From Paralimibaculum aggregatum (lineage in GTDB: Bacteria > Pseudomonadota > Alphaproteobacteria > Rhodobacterales > Rhodobacteraceae): a DNA stretch of 64,000 nucleotides. Of this stretch, positions 7,196-16,266 are shown one piece after another. The notes under the pieces were generated by a model. That model did not search any database. It saw only the letters and a list, made by a program, of their open reading frames with translations, and was not told the DNA's origin. Location: positions 124,001 through 188,000 of the forward strand of contig NZ_BSYI01000005.1 of the NCBI RefSeq assembly GCF_030270585.1. The letters run 5' to 3'. Made by a program: the position numbers and the translations under genes. Position 1 is the first letter of the stretch, and each line of letters opens with the position of its first letter.

Positions 7196-7886
7196 AGGTC
7201 TCGTCGAGGGCGTAGCCGGCGGCGCGCACCGTGCGGATCGGGTCGCGCTCGCCGCGCCGGTTGAGCGCCTTGCGCAGCCGCCCGACATGGACATCCACCG
7301 TGCGCGCCTCGACATAGACGTCGCGGCCCCAGACCAGATCGAGCAGCTGCTCGCGCGAGAACACCCGGCCCGGGCGCTGCATCAGGCAGTCGAGCAGGCG
7401 GAACTCGGTGGGGCCGAGATGCACCTCGCGCTCGGCCCGGCGCACGCGGCGGGTCTCGCGGTCGAGCATCAGGTCGCCGAAGGTCGCGACCCCGGCCGAG
7501 AGCGTCGGCCGCGAGCGGCGCAGCAGGGCGCGCACCCGGGCGGTGAGCTCCGGCACCGAGAACGGCTTGGTCAGATAGTCGTCGGCGCCGGTGTCGAGCC
7601 CGCGGATGCGGTCGTCCTCCTCGGCGCGCGCGGTCAGCATGATCACCGGCACGTCGCGCGTGTCGGCGCGCGAGCGGATCTGCCGGCAGATCTCGATCCC
7701 CGAGAGGCCCGGCAGCATCCAGTCGAGGATCACCAGGTCGGGCTTGTCCTCCTCGATGACCAGAAGCGCGTCCTCGCCATCGCCGGAGAGGCGGACCTCG
7801 AAGCCTTCCTTCTGGAGATTGTACTCCAGCAGCGCCGAGAGCGCGTCCTCGTCCTCAACCACCAGAACACGGGCTGGCATCGTCAT
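7176..7886 (-). CDS. phoB: Phosphate regulon response regulator PhoB
   Basis: OmpR/PhoB-type response regulator, 236 residues. The receiver domain (about 5-120) has the acidic pocket VVEDED, phospho-acceptor D55 (LVILDWMLPG), T86 and K108 (DDYLTKPF). The winged-helix DNA-binding domain (about 135-232) has EFRLLDCLMQRPGRVFSREQ and VDVHVGRLRKALN. It is the last gene of the pst operon, 29 nt after phoU. When phosphorylated it activates Pho-box promoters such as the one proposed upstream of pstS. The ATG six bases inside (7880) has better spacing to the AAGGAGG site and may be the true start. The sensor kinase phoR is not in the window. Confidence 0.97.
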   Translation of the reverse strand: MTMPARVLVVEDEDALSALLEYNLQKEGFEVRLSGDGEDALLVIEEDKPDLVILDWMLPGLSGIEICRQIRSRADTRDVPVIMLTARAEEDDRIRGLDTGADDYLTKPFSVPELTARVRALLRRSRPTLSAGVATFGDLMLDRETRRVRRAEREVHLGPTEFRLLDCLMQRPGRVFSREQLLDLVWGRDVYVEARTVDVHVGRLRKALNRRGERDPIRTVRAAGYALDETYQTPAR

Positions 7887-7915
7887 CGTCCTCCTTCAGT
7901 GTGCCGCGCCGGCGG

Positions 7916-8632
7916 TCATCCGTGAAACGGACGCGGCAGCGGCAACTCCCCCAGCGGCTCCCCCTTGGGCCGGCTGTCGCCAAGCGGCCGTCCCTCGACG
8001 ACGTAGTAGATCATCTCCGAGATGAAGGTCGCGTGGTCCCCGATGCGCTCCAGGTTCTTGGCAACGAACAGGAGCTGCGAGCAGAGGCCGATCAGGTGCT
8101 GATCCTCCATCATGTAGGTGATCAGCTCGCGGAAGATCGAGTTGTACATCTCGTCGATCTCGACATCCCGGGTCCAGACCGAGACCGCCAGCGCGGTGTC
8201 GCGCGCGGCATAGGCGTCGAGCACCTCCGACACCAGGAGGCGGGTCTGGTTGCCCATGCGCACGATGGAGGAGGAGACCTTGATCGGCTGGTTCTCGTTC
8301 AGATAGGTCGCGCGCCGCGAGATGTTCTTGGCCAGGTCGCCGATGCGCTCGAGGGTGGAGGCGATCTTCAGCGCCGCCACCACCTCGCGCAGGTCGTTCG
8401 CCATCGGCTGGCGCAGCGCCAGCATCTGGATCGCGAACTCCTCGAAATCCACCTCGAGCTTGTCGAGCCGCACATCCGCGGCGATCACCTCGGCGGCGAG
8501 CTCGCTGTCGCGCTCGCGAATCGCCTCGAGCGCCTGGGAGAGCTGCTCCTCGGCGAGCCCTCCCATCTCCGAGATGCGCGTCGAGATCGACTGGAGCTCC
8601 GCATCGAAGGCGGTCACGATGTGCTTGCTCAC
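7916..8632 (-). CDS. phoU: Phosphate signalling regulator PhoU
   Basis: Helical regulator of 238 residues, GTG start, that links Pst transporter state to PhoR signalling. Two PhoU three-helix repeats are visible, with the metal-binding motif D...E...D-type seen as VRLDKLEVDFEEFAIQMLAL in repeat 1 and DVEIDEMYNSIFRELITYM in repeat 2. It lies between pstB and phoB, the standard order for alphaproteobacteria. Confidence 0.97.
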   Translation of the reverse strand: MSKHIVTAFDAELQSISTRISEMGGLAEEQLSQALEAIRERDSELAAEVIAADVRLDKLEVDFEEFAIQMLALRQPMANDLREVVAALKIASTLERIGDLAKNISRRATYLNENQPIKVSSSIVRMGNQTRLLVSEVLDAYAARDTALAVSVWTRDVEIDEMYNSIFRELITYMMEDQHLIGLCSQLLFVAKNLERIGDHATFISEMIYYVVEGRPLGDSRPKGEPLGELPLPRPFHG

Positions 8633-8681
8633 GTCCGCGGTTCCTCTTCAGGGGCGCCCGGGGCGCCCCCGAGCTCATGTG

Positions 8682-9452
8682 TCAGCCGAACCGGCCGGTG
8701 ATGTACTGCTGCGTCTTCTCGTGGTCGGGGTTGGTGAAGATCTTCCCCGTCTCGTCGTACTCCAGCACCAGCCCCAGATGGAAGAACGCAGTCTTCTGGC
8801 TGACCCGGGCGGCCTGCTGCATCGAGTGGGTCACGATCACCACCGCGTAGTTCTCGCGCAGCTCGTGGATCAGCTCCTCGACCTGGGCGGTGGCGATCGG
8901 GTCGAGCGCCGAGCAGGGCTCGTCCATCAGCAGCACCTCGGGCGCGGTGGCGATGGCGCGGGCGATGCAGAGGCGCTGCTGCTGGCCGCCGGAGAGGCCG
9001 GTGCCCGGCGCGTCGAGCCGGTCCTTGACCTCGTCCCAGATCGCCGCGCGGCGCAGGCTGTGCTCGACGATGGCGTCGAGATCGGCCTTGCTGTCGGCGA
9101 GCCCGTGGATGCGCGGCCCGTAGGCGACGTTGTCGTAGATCGACTTCGGGAACGGGTTCGGCTTCTGGAACACCATGCCGACGCGGGCGCGCAGCTGCAC
9201 CGGGTCGATCTCGCGGGCATAGATGTCGTGCCCGTCGAGCTCGATGTCGCCGGTCACCCGGCAGACGTCGATGGTGTCGTTCATCCGGTTGAGGCAGCGC
9301 AGGAAGGTGGACTTGCCGCAGCCCGAGGGGCCGATGAAGGCGGTCACGGTGTTGTCCTCGATCTCCAGCGAGACGCCTTTGATGGCCTCGTTCTCGCCGT
9401 AGTAGACATGCACGTCGCGCGAGACGATCTTGATATCGGTGGTCTGGTCCAT
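8682..9452 (-). CDS. pstB: Phosphate ABC transporter ATPase PstB
   Basis: Nucleotide-binding subunit (256 residues) of the high-affinity phosphate importer. Walker [10 protein letters not shown] at 41-49, signature LSGGQ at 153-157, Walker B LLMDEP at 174-179, and the PstB-typical [18 protein letters not shown]. The gene sits 23 nt after pstA and 49 nt before phoU on the minus strand. Confidence 0.98.
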   Translation of the reverse strand: MDQTTDIKIVSRDVHVYYGENEAIKGVSLEIEDNTVTAFIGPSGCGKSTFLRCLNRMNDTIDVCRVTGDIELDGHDIYAREIDPVQLRARVGMVFQKPNPFPKSIYDNVAYGPRIHGLADSKADLDAIVEHSLRRAAIWDEVKDRLDAPGTGLSGGQQQRLCIARAIATAPEVLLMDEPCSALDPIATAQVEELIHELRENYAVVIVTHSMQQAARVSQKTAFFHLGLVLEYDETGKIFTNPDHEKTQQYITGRFG

Positions 9453-9475
9453 GGGTCGGGTCCCTTCTCTCGCGC

Positions 9476-11323
9476 TTACCAGCGCCGTTCGAACTGCTTG
9501 CGGAGGAGCACCGCGAGCGCGTTCATCGCGATGAGGAAGATCAGCAGCACCGAGATCGCCGCGGCGGTCTTGCCGTCGAACAGCCGCTCGGAGTTGTTGT
9601 TCCAGAGATAGATCAGCGAGGGCAGCACGTTGCCCTTGTCGGTCGGCGAGAGCGGGGCTTCCTGGATGAAGCTGTTCATGCCGATGATGATCAGCGGCGC
9701 GGTCTCGCCGAGGGCCTGGGCCATGGCGATGATCGAGCCGGTGAGGATGCCGGGCATCGCCAGCGGCAGCACGTGATGCGTCGCGGTCTGCAGCTTCGAG
9801 GCGCCGATGCCGAGGGCGGCGTCGCGGATCGAGGGCGGCACCGCCTTGATCGAGGCCCGGGCGGCGATGATGATCGTCGGCAGGCTCATCAGCGCCAGCA
9901 CCACGCCGCCGGCCAGCGGCGTCGAGCGCGGGTCCTCGGTGACCGATTTCAGCAGCCCGTCGAACAGCTCCACGCCGAACAGCTTCACGCCCGAGATCAG
10001 CACCGTGATGCCGAGCAGGCCGAACACGATCGAGGGCACCGCGGCGAGGTTGTTGATGTTGATCTCGATCAGGTCGGTCAGCCAGTTCTTCGGCGCGAAC
10101 TCCTCGAGATAGATCGAGGCCATCACGCCGATCGGGAAGGCCAGCAGGAAGGTCACGATCATCGTCCAGAACGAGCCGACCAGCGCGCCCCAGATGCCGG
10201 CGAGCTCGGCGTTGGAGCTGTCCGAGCTGGTCAGCAGGCGCCAGTTCGGCCGCTCGACGATCTTGCCCTGCTGCTCGAAATTGCTGAGCCAGACGATCTG
10301 CCGGTCGGAGATGTTGCGGGCGTTCTCGGGGCGCTCGACCAGATCGGCGCGCCAGCCGCCCTCGGCCGCCGGCGCCAGCGTGTCGAGCGGCTCGAGCAGG
10401 ATGCCGGTGGCGTGCTCGCGGGTCAGCGTGACCAGCTTGATCCAGCCGCCATTGGCGCGCACCAGCACCGAGGGGTCCTCCTCCGTCAGCGTGTATTCCG
10501 CCCCGACATCGACCTGGCTCAGGAAGCCGTCGGCCAGGCGGGTCGCCGCCGCCGCCGCCGCGCGGTAGCCCTCGAGCGCCGCCTCGAGCTGCGCCCGCTC
10601 GTCGCCGGCGGCGCCGTCGAGCCGGGCGCTGACGCTGGCGATCGCCGCCTGCTGGCGGCTCGCCTCGGCGCGGGCGCGGGCGGCCTGCTCGGCGCGGGCC
10701 TGGCGCAGCGCCAGCCGGGCCTCCGACATCGCCTGCGGCGCGAAGCCCAGCGCCACGCTGCCCGGCTCGCCCTCGACCGGCTCGAACCGCAGCTCGCCCT
10801 CGGTGCCGGCATCGCCGACCTTGCCGAACTCGCCCTGCCGGTACATCTGCACCTGGTCGTCGAGCAGCGCCTCGAACTGGTACTCCTCGCCGATCAGCAT
10901 CGGGTCGGCCTTGACCACGTCGCCGAGCTCGAGCCCGGCATCGCGCGAGACCAGGCCGAACAGCTCGCCCTTCTCCTTGCGGCTGAGCGCCTCGCCGCCC
11001 GGCACCATGGCGGTGAGGCCGTCGCGCCAGGCGCCGTTGAGCGCGGCGCGGACCCGCGGGTCCGGATCCTGCAGCTTGGCCAGGTCGCGGGCGGAGGGCT
11101 CGATCGCCACGTCGATCTCGACATAGCTCTCGGTGAGCACGGTCATGGTCTTGGTCACGATGGTGCTGACCAGCACCACCAGCGCCGCGGCGGCGATCGC
11201 GATCGCGATCACGCCATAGGCCTTGAGCCGGAACTGCGCCCAGTGCCGCCGGCTGGTGCGGCGTGCGGACTCGGCCGAGGTGTGGCGGGCCGAGATCGCC
11301 GTCATGTCTATGGTCGCGGTCAT
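9476..11323 (-). CDS. pstA: Phosphate ABC transporter permease PstA with large N-terminal periplasmic region
   Basis: Membrane subunit of the phosphate importer. The frame extends upstream, but I start at ATG 11323 (MTATIDM), 13 nt after pstC, giving 615 residues. That is about twice an E. coli PstA. Residues 1-60 are a cytoplasmic tail and first helix; about 65-380 form a long soluble region (DUF3333-like) containing an Ala/Arg-rich coiled coil near 235-275; the permease domain (about 385-612) has the EAA loop [21 protein letters not shown]. The enlarged form is common in Rhodobacterales; the role of the soluble region is not known to me. Confidence 0.95.
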   Translation of the reverse strand: MTATIDMTAISARHTSAESARRTSRRHWAQFRLKAYGVIAIAIAAAALVVLVSTIVTKTMTVLTESYVEIDVAIEPSARDLAKLQDPDPRVRAALNGAWRDGLTAMVPGGEALSRKEKGELFGLVSRDAGLELGDVVKADPMLIGEEYQFEALLDDQVQMYRQGEFGKVGDAGTEGELRFEPVEGEPGSVALGFAPQAMSEARLALRQARAEQAARARAEASRQQAAIASVSARLDGAAGDERAQLEAALEGYRAAAAAATRLADGFLSQVDVGAEYTLTEEDPSVLVRANGGWIKLVTLTREHATGILLEPLDTLAPAAEGGWRADLVERPENARNISDRQIVWLSNFEQQGKIVERPNWRLLTSSDSSNAELAGIWGALVGSFWTMIVTFLLAFPIGVMASIYLEEFAPKNWLTDLIEININNLAAVPSIVFGLLGITVLISGVKLFGVELFDGLLKSVTEDPRSTPLAGGVVLALMSLPTIIIAARASIKAVPPSIRDAALGIGASKLQTATHHVLPLAMPGILTGSIIAMAQALGETAPLIIIGMNSFIQEAPLSPTDKGNVLPSLIYLWNNNSERLFDGKTAAAISVLLIFLIAMNALAVLLRKQFERRW

Positions 11324-11336
11324 TGCCCCGGCCCCC

Positions 11337-12842
11337 TCAATCGTAGGCTTCGCGGTATTTGCGGACGATGCGCAGCGCCACGAGGTTGAGCGCCAGCGTG
11401 ATGACGAACAGCGTGAAGCCGAGCGTGTAGGCCGGGCCCGCCGCGGTCGCCGCATCGGTGTCGCCGAGGATCAGCATGACGATCTGCACCGTCACGGTGG
11501 TCACCTCCTCGAGCGGGTTGATGGTGAGGTTGGCGCCCTGCCCGGCCGCCATCACCACGATCATGGTCTCGCCGACCGCGCGCGAGATGCCGAGCAGCAC
11601 CGCCGAGACGATGCCCGGCAGCGCCGCCGGCAGCACCACCTGGCGGATCGTCTCGGCCTTGGTGGCGCCGAGGCCGTAGGAGCCGTCGCGCAGGCTCTGC
11701 GGCACCGCGTTGATCACGTCGTCCGACAGCGAGGAGATGAAGGGGATGATCATCACCCCCATCACCACGCCGGCGGCCAGCGCCGACTGCGCGGCGACGT
11801 CGACGCCCATCCAGGCGCCGGCATCGCGGATCGCCGGGGCCACCGTGATCGCCGCGAAGAAGCCGTAGACCACGGTCGGGATGCCGGCGAGGATCTCCAG
11901 CATCGGCTTGGCCCAGGCGCGCACCGACTTGGAGGCGAAATCCGAGAGGTAGATCGCGGCGAAGAGGCCCACCGGCACCGCCACCAGCATCGCGATGATG
12001 GTGATCATGAAGGTGCCGACGAAGAGCGGCACGGCGCCGACCTTGTCCGGGTCCATATCGCCGGAATGCACGCCCGAGAGCGGCGACCAGGTGGTGCCGA
12101 AGAGGAACTTGTCGATCCGCCAGTCGAGCACGCCGATGGTGAAGTTGAGCGTCTCGCCGATCAGCGAGAGCAGGATGCCCACGGTGGTCAGGATCGCGAT
12201 GCCGGCAGCCATCAGCAGGATGGTGCGCAGGATCCGCTCCGAGGAGTTGCGGGCGCGGAAGGCGACGCCGATCTTGGCGAAGGTCATGAAGAAGGCGAGC
12301 ACCGCCATGCCGAGGCTCGCGGCGCAGACCGCGACGACGCGGGTGCCGTCGATCTCGGCGAAGGTCGCGGCGAGGTATTCGCGCAGCGGGTCGACGGCGG
12401 AGGCGACGCGGCCCTCGGCGATCCTGCGCGCATCCTGCAGCACCAGGTTCTGCTCGATCTGCAGCATCTCGCGGCCCCCGGCCTTGAGCTGCGCGGCGAG
12501 CTCCTCGCCCATCAGGCTGGTGACGTAGCTCAGCCCCAGCGCGTCCATCACGACGAAGGTGCCGAAGCCGGCGATGGCGACCCAGAGCATCGCGTAGAGG
12601 CCGTGATAGGCCGGCCGCGAATGCAGGTTCTCGAGATGCCCCCCGGCGGCCGAGACCGATTTCGCGCGGCCGACCGTGAAGGCCGCCAACGCGAGAAGGA
12701 AGATCAGCAGCAGCGTGGCCGGAACCATCGCCGGCCCGTCATAGCCGTCCGGGTTCCGTATCAGCGCGACGATGTCGCTGCCGCCGAACACGGCTGTCGC
12801 GATGATCGCCACGATTATGGCGATTGTCGTATTTCGGTCCAC
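11337..12842 (-). CDS. pstC: Phosphate ABC transporter permease PstC
   Basis: Second membrane subunit of the phosphate importer, 501 residues from GTG 12842, preceded by a GGGGGGCG ribosome site 6-7 nt upstream; the frame further upstream is not coding-like. The N-terminal 210 residues contain a lone helix, a helical soluble region and a second helix. The C-terminal permease domain (about 215-498) includes SKSVRAWAKPMLEILAGIPT and the EAA loop RDGSYGLGATKAETIRQVVLP. Like PstA it is longer than enteric homologues. Confidence 0.95.
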   Translation of the reverse strand: MDRNTTIAIIVAIIATAVFGGSDIVALIRNPDGYDGPAMVPATLLLIFLLALAAFTVGRAKSVSAAGGHLENLHSRPAYHGLYAMLWVAIAGFGTFVVMDALGLSYVTSLMGEELAAQLKAGGREMLQIEQNLVLQDARRIAEGRVASAVDPLREYLAATFAEIDGTRVVAVCAASLGMAVLAFFMTFAKIGVAFRARNSSERILRTILLMAAGIAILTTVGILLSLIGETLNFTIGVLDWRIDKFLFGTTWSPLSGVHSGDMDPDKVGAVPLFVGTFMITIIAMLVAVPVGLFAAIYLSDFASKSVRAWAKPMLEILAGIPTVVYGFFAAITVAPAIRDAGAWMGVDVAAQSALAAGVVMGVMIIPFISSLSDDVINAVPQSLRDGSYGLGATKAETIRQVVLPAALPGIVSAVLLGISRAVGETMIVVMAAGQGANLTINPLEEVTTVTVQIVMLILGDTDAATAAGPAYTLGFTLFVITLALNLVALRIVRKYREAYD

Positions 12843-12926
12843 GTCGAACGCCCCCCGCTCTGGCGAGCGCCCGCGCGCCCGGTGAGGGCGCCTCGCCGGC
12901 CACGCCAATTAACGATGTAGAAGGAC

Positions 12927-12953
12927 GCGGGAGCGGCGCGCGGCCGCTCCCGC
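12927..12953 (-). terminator. 11-bp perfect hairpin between pstS and pstC
   Basis: GCGGGAGCGGC, loop GCGCG, then the exact complement, about 15 nt past the pstS stop (12968) and 85 nt before the pstC start. Without a T-run it is more likely a partial terminator or mRNA-stabilising structure. Such structures let pstS be made in excess over the membrane genes. The effect is inferred. Confidence 0.55.
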
Positions 12954-12967
12954 AGATCGGCTCGGGC

Positions 12968-13951
12968 TCAGAGGCCTTCGCCGGTCAGGGTGGCCTGGCT
13001 CATGACCTGCTCGGCATTGGCCGCATGCGCGTCGGCCGCCAGCGGGATCAGGCCCTTCTCGGCCAGGTAGCCGTACTCGCCCGAGGCGTCCTCGGAGACG
13101 AACTCGGCCGCGTACTCCATGATGCCGGGGACGACGCCGACATGGGCCTTCTTGATGTAGAAGTACATGGTGCGGGCGATCGGGTAGTCGCCGGACAGGA
13201 TGTTGTCGAAGGTCGGCTCGACGCCGTTGATCGACGAGCCCTGCACCTTGTCGGCGTTCTCCTCGAGGAACGAGAAGCCGAACACGCCCACGGCGTTCGG
13301 GTTGGCAACCAGCTTCTGAACGATCAGGTTGTCGTTCTCGCCGGCATCGACCCAGGCGCCGTCGTCACGGATCTCGATCTCCTTGCAGAACGCCTTGTCG
13401 TTGCCGGCGTCGAGGCAGCCTTTCTGCAGGGCCAGCTCCTCCCAGGAGTCGCGGGTGCCCGAGCTCGGCGGCGGGCCGAGAACCTCGATCTTCATCGCCG
13501 GCAGCGAGGGATCGATCTCGTTCCACATCTCCGGCTCGCCCTGGCCCTTCACCAGCGCCTTGAAGAGCTGCTCGCGGGTCAGCGAGAACTCGGCAGAGCC
13601 CTTGGCGTTGGCAACGGCGATGCCGTCATAGCCGACGGTCGACTCGATGATCTCGGCGACGCCGTTCTCCTGGCAGAGCTCGAACTCCGAGGCCTTGATG
13701 CGGCGCGAGGCGTTGGTGACGTCCGGGTGCTCGGTGCCGACGCCGGCGCAGAACAGCTTCAGGCCGCCGCCCGAACCGGTCGACTCGACGACCGGGGTTG
13801 GGAAGGAAGTGGCCTTGCCGAACGCTTCCGCGACCGCGGTCGAGAACGGGAAAACGGTCGACGAGCCGACGATCTTGATCTGGTCGCGGGCGGCGGCGGT
13901 GCCGGCGACGGCGATGGCCGCAGCAGCCACAGCGAGGCTAAGCTTCTTCAT
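12968..13951 (-). CDS. pstS: Phosphate-binding periplasmic protein PstS
   Basis: Periplasmic receptor of the phosphate ABC importer, 327 residues. Sec signal peptide at 1-21 (MKKLSLAV, cleavage after GTAAA). The mature N-terminus has the phosphate-binding loop KIVGSSTVFPFS, and TGSGGGLKLFCAG and SSGTRDSWEELAL supply further ligands. First gene of the pstSCAB-phoU-phoB operon, with Pho-box-like repeats 140-270 nt upstream. The SSGTRDSWE form is typical of the proteobacterial high-affinity class. Confidence 0.97.
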   Translation of the reverse strand: MKKLSLAVAAAAIAVAGTAAARDQIKIVGSSTVFPFSTAVAEAFGKATSFPTPVVESTGSGGGLKLFCAGVGTEHPDVTNASRRIKASEFELCQENGVAEIIESTVGYDGIAVANAKGSAEFSLTREQLFKALVKGQGEPEMWNEIDPSLPAMKIEVLGPPPSSGTRDSWEELALQKGCLDAGNDKAFCKEIEIRDDGAWVDAGENDNLIVQKLVANPNAVGVFGFSFLEENADKVQGSSINGVEPTFDNILSGDYPIARTMYFYIKKAHVGVVPGIMEYAAEFVSEDASGEYGYLAEKGLIPLAADAHAANAEQVMSQATLTGEGL

Positions 13952-14093
13952 TCGATCCCTCCAGTGGGTAGGATTTGCACAAGTGCCGAAATCGATCGGG
14001 GACGCGGTCGCGCCGATTGCGGTGTCCGTTTCTCCCGAGTCGACAACTTCGCGTTTCGCAGGGGACTGCCTAAGGCCGCTCGGCGACAGGCGG

Positions 14094-14122
14094 ATTACAG
14101 ATGCGCGACGCTTTCGTGACCT
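14094..14122 (-). promoter_or_regulatory. Candidate Pho box 1 upstream of pstS
   Basis: Read on the minus strand, AGGTCAC and CTGTAAT lie exactly 22 bp apart (two 11-bp steps), with GCGTCGC at the intermediate step. The known Pho-box consensus is CTGTCAT repeats at 11-bp spacing; CTGTAAT matches 6 of 7. It sits about 145 nt upstream of the pstS start. Confidence 0.5.
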
Positions 14123-14168
14123 TGCAACACGTTGAAAACGCTAGAGAAAAATTCCGGCCCCGGTTGGT

Positions 14169-14197
14169 GTTACAGATGCACGGCCAGATTGTGACAG
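14169..14197 (-). promoter_or_regulatory. Candidate Pho box 2 upstream of pstS
   Basis: On the minus strand CTGTCAC (14191-14197) and CTGTAAC (14169-14175) are 22 bp apart, again two 11-bp steps, and both are near-consensus Pho half-sites. A third CTGTAAA occurs at 14214-14220, one base out of phase. The whole 13952-14383 stretch between pstS and the divergent regulator gene is unusually A+T-rich for this genome and holds no gene. Confidence 0.6.
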
Positions 14198-14383
14198 CAC
14201 GCATGCTTTAATTTTTACAGTTGTTGCGCAGCGCACAAGAGAATCTCCGGGCCCGTCCGATTCGGTGCGATTCGCGCACGCGGCGGGCCGCGGCCCTTCC
14301 GTTGCGCGCGAATCTGGACTGTAATCGGCGCGGTGCGGCCGCAGCGTCGCCGACAACGAGACCCAGCCGAAGGAGCCGGGCGC

Positions 14384-15421
14384 TTGGAGGAGAAGGCACA
14401 GCGCGATCCCTGCGCGACCGACGGAGCGAGCCCGGCGCCCTTCAGCGTGAGCTTCCTCGTGCTCGAGGGCTTCTCGATGCTCGCGCTCAGCTCGGCGGTG
14501 GAGCCGCTGCGCGCGCTCAACCGGCTGACCGGCGAGGAGCGCTATGTCTGGACCGTGGTGGGCGAGCGCGCCGGCCCGGTGGCGGCCGGCAACGGCATCG
14601 AGATCGGCGCCACCTGCGGCGTGCGCGAGGCCCCGCCCTGCGATCTCTGGGTGGTGGTGGCCAGCCTCAGCACCGAGCTCGCCGATCCGGGCGCGGTGTT
14701 CGAGCGGCTGCGGCGGATCCGGGCCGAGCGGCGGCTGCTCGGCGCGGTGAGCAACGGCACCCTGATCCTGGCGCAGGCCGGCGTGCTGGGCGACCGGCGG
14801 GTGACGATCCACTGGGAGATGCAGCGCCGCCTCGCCGAGGCCTTCCCCGAGCTCGAGGTCCGCCCCGACCTCTACTGCTGGGACCGCGGCGTGCTGAGCG
14901 CCGCCGGCGGCACCGCGGCGCTCGACATGTTCCTCGCGCTGATCGCCGAGCGCGACGGCCACAGCGCCGCCGCCGAGGTCTCCGACCAGTTCCTGCACGG
15001 GCCGGTGCGGCCCTCCACCGAGATGCAGCGCCAGGACGTGCGCTGGCGCTACCAGGTGACCGACCGGCGGCTGGTGACGGTGATCCGGATCATGGAGGAG
15101 CACCAGTCCGACCCGATGCGCATCTGCCGCATCGCCGACACCGCGGGGATCTCGGAGCGGCAGCTCGAACGCCTGTTCGTGTCGGAATTCGGAAAATCGC
15201 CGTCGGATTTCTATATGGATATCCGGCTCAAGACGGCACAGCGCTGGTTGCTGAACAGCACCGAAAGCCTCGAAAGAATTTCGGAGATCTCGGGATTTTC
15301 CAGCCTCGCGCATTTCAGCCGGAGCTTCAAGGCATGGTCGGGCCTCTCGCCCTCGGTCCTGCGAAAGCGGCATCGGGGCAAGAATGACGGCAACATGCAA
15401 GAAGTTGACGTGCGCGCGTAA
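14384..15421 (+). CDS. GlxA-family AraC-type transcriptional regulator (GbdR/CdhR-like)
   Basis: Activator of the GlxA family: an N-terminal DJ-1/PfpI-like ligand domain (about 18-190, with FLVLEGFSMLALSSAVEPL and WEMQRRLAEAFPELEV) and a C-terminal AraC double helix-turn-helix (about 225-335, with ISERQLERLFVSEFGKSPS and ISGFSSLAHFSRSFKAW). I start at TTG 14384 because GAAGGAG lies 8 nt before it; GTG 14333 would add 17 Arg-rich residues. Family members GbdR and CdhR respond to glycine betaine, dimethylglycine or carnitine. Position directly upstream of an osmoprotectant-type ABC transporter and a CoA-dependent catabolic operon supports a quaternary-amine ligand here (inference). Confidence 0.88.
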   Translation: MEEKAQRDPCATDGASPAPFSVSFLVLEGFSMLALSSAVEPLRALNRLTGEERYVWTVVGERAGPVAAGNGIEIGATCGVREAPPCDLWVVVASLSTELADPGAVFERLRRIRAERRLLGAVSNGTLILAQAGVLGDRRVTIHWEMQRRLAEAFPELEVRPDLYCWDRGVLSAAGGTAALDMFLALIAERDGHSAAAEVSDQFLHGPVRPSTEMQRQDVRWRYQVTDRRLVTVIRIMEEHQSDPMRICRIADTAGISERQLERLFVSEFGKSPSDFYMDIRLKTAQRWLLNSTESLERISEISGFSSLAHFSRSFKAWSGLSPSVLRKRHRGKNDGNMQEVDVRA

Positions 15422-15507
15422 CCCCACCGGACCCTGCTGAGGCTATACCGCAGCGCACCGAGGGCGCGGCGCCGTCGGCCATCAGAAAACCATCCGGGGG
15501 ACAGCGC

Positions 15508-16158
15508 ATGGAGACGATCCAGTTCGTCGCGAACAATCTTGGCACCATCGGCGAGATGGCGGTCGAGCACATCTCGATCGTCGCCGTCGCGGTCGGCCTC
15601 GCGATCCTCACCGGCGTGCCGCTCGGGATCGCCATCACCCAGAACCGGCAGGTGGCCGACACCGTGCTCTACGTCGCCTCGATCATCGTGACGATCCCCT
15701 CCATCGCGCTGTTCGGCCTGATGATCCCGGTGCTGTCGCTGATCGGACAGGGCATCGGCTGGTTGCCGGCGGTGATCGCGATCCTGCTCTATTCGCAGCT
15801 GCCGATCGTGCGCAACACCTACACCGCCATCACCAATGTCGATCCGGCGCTGCGCGAGGCGGCCCGCGGCATGGGCATGACCGCGGCGCAGCGGCTCTGG
15901 CGGGTCGAGATCCCGATCGCGGTGCCGGTCATCATGGCGGGCGTGCGCACCGCGGTGGTGATGAACATCGGCGTCGCCGCCATCGCCGCCTATATCGGCG
16001 CCGGCGGGCTCGGCGTGCTGATCTCCCGCGGCATCACCCAGACCGACAGCCGCCAGCTGATCGCCGGGGCCATCGCGGTCTCGCTGCTGGCGATCCTGGC
16101 CGACTGGGCGCTGCTGCAGGTCCAGAAGCGCCTGACCCCGGCCGGGCTCACCCGCTGA
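15508..16158 (+). CDS. Osmoprotectant/quaternary-amine ABC transporter permease 1 (OpuCB/YehW-like)
   Basis: Inner-membrane permease of 216 residues with five to six helices and the EAA loop REAARGMGMTAAQRLWRVEIP (about 111-131). The OpuC/OsmU class is recognised by IPSIALFGLMIPVLS and IAAYIGAGGLGVLIS. First gene of a permease-ATPase-permease-receptor set. It starts 86 nt after the regulator, with GGGGGAC as ribosome site. Imports betaine, choline, carnitine or related compounds in characterised relatives. Confidence 0.92.
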   Translation: METIQFVANNLGTIGEMAVEHISIVAVAVGLAILTGVPLGIAITQNRQVADTVLYVASIIVTIPSIALFGLMIPVLSLIGQGIGWLPAVIAILLYSQLPIVRNTYTAITNVDPALREAARGMGMTAAQRLWRVEIPIAVPVIMAGVRTAVVMNIGVAAIAAYIGAGGLGVLISRGITQTDSRQLIAGAIAVSLLAILADWALLQVQKRLTPAGLTR

Positions 16159-16266
16159 GCCCCCCAGATCCGCGCCCTGCCCCGAGCCCGGATGCGCGCC
16201 CTGCCCGGCGCCCCGGCCGGCGCCCGGCCCAGCCATGACAACACATAGAGCCCAGGAAACGCCCCG

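Noticed and set aside
9773-11389. Long plus-strand frame opposite pstA
   Set aside because: Antisense shadow of pstA; composition typical of complement reading in a high-G+C genome.
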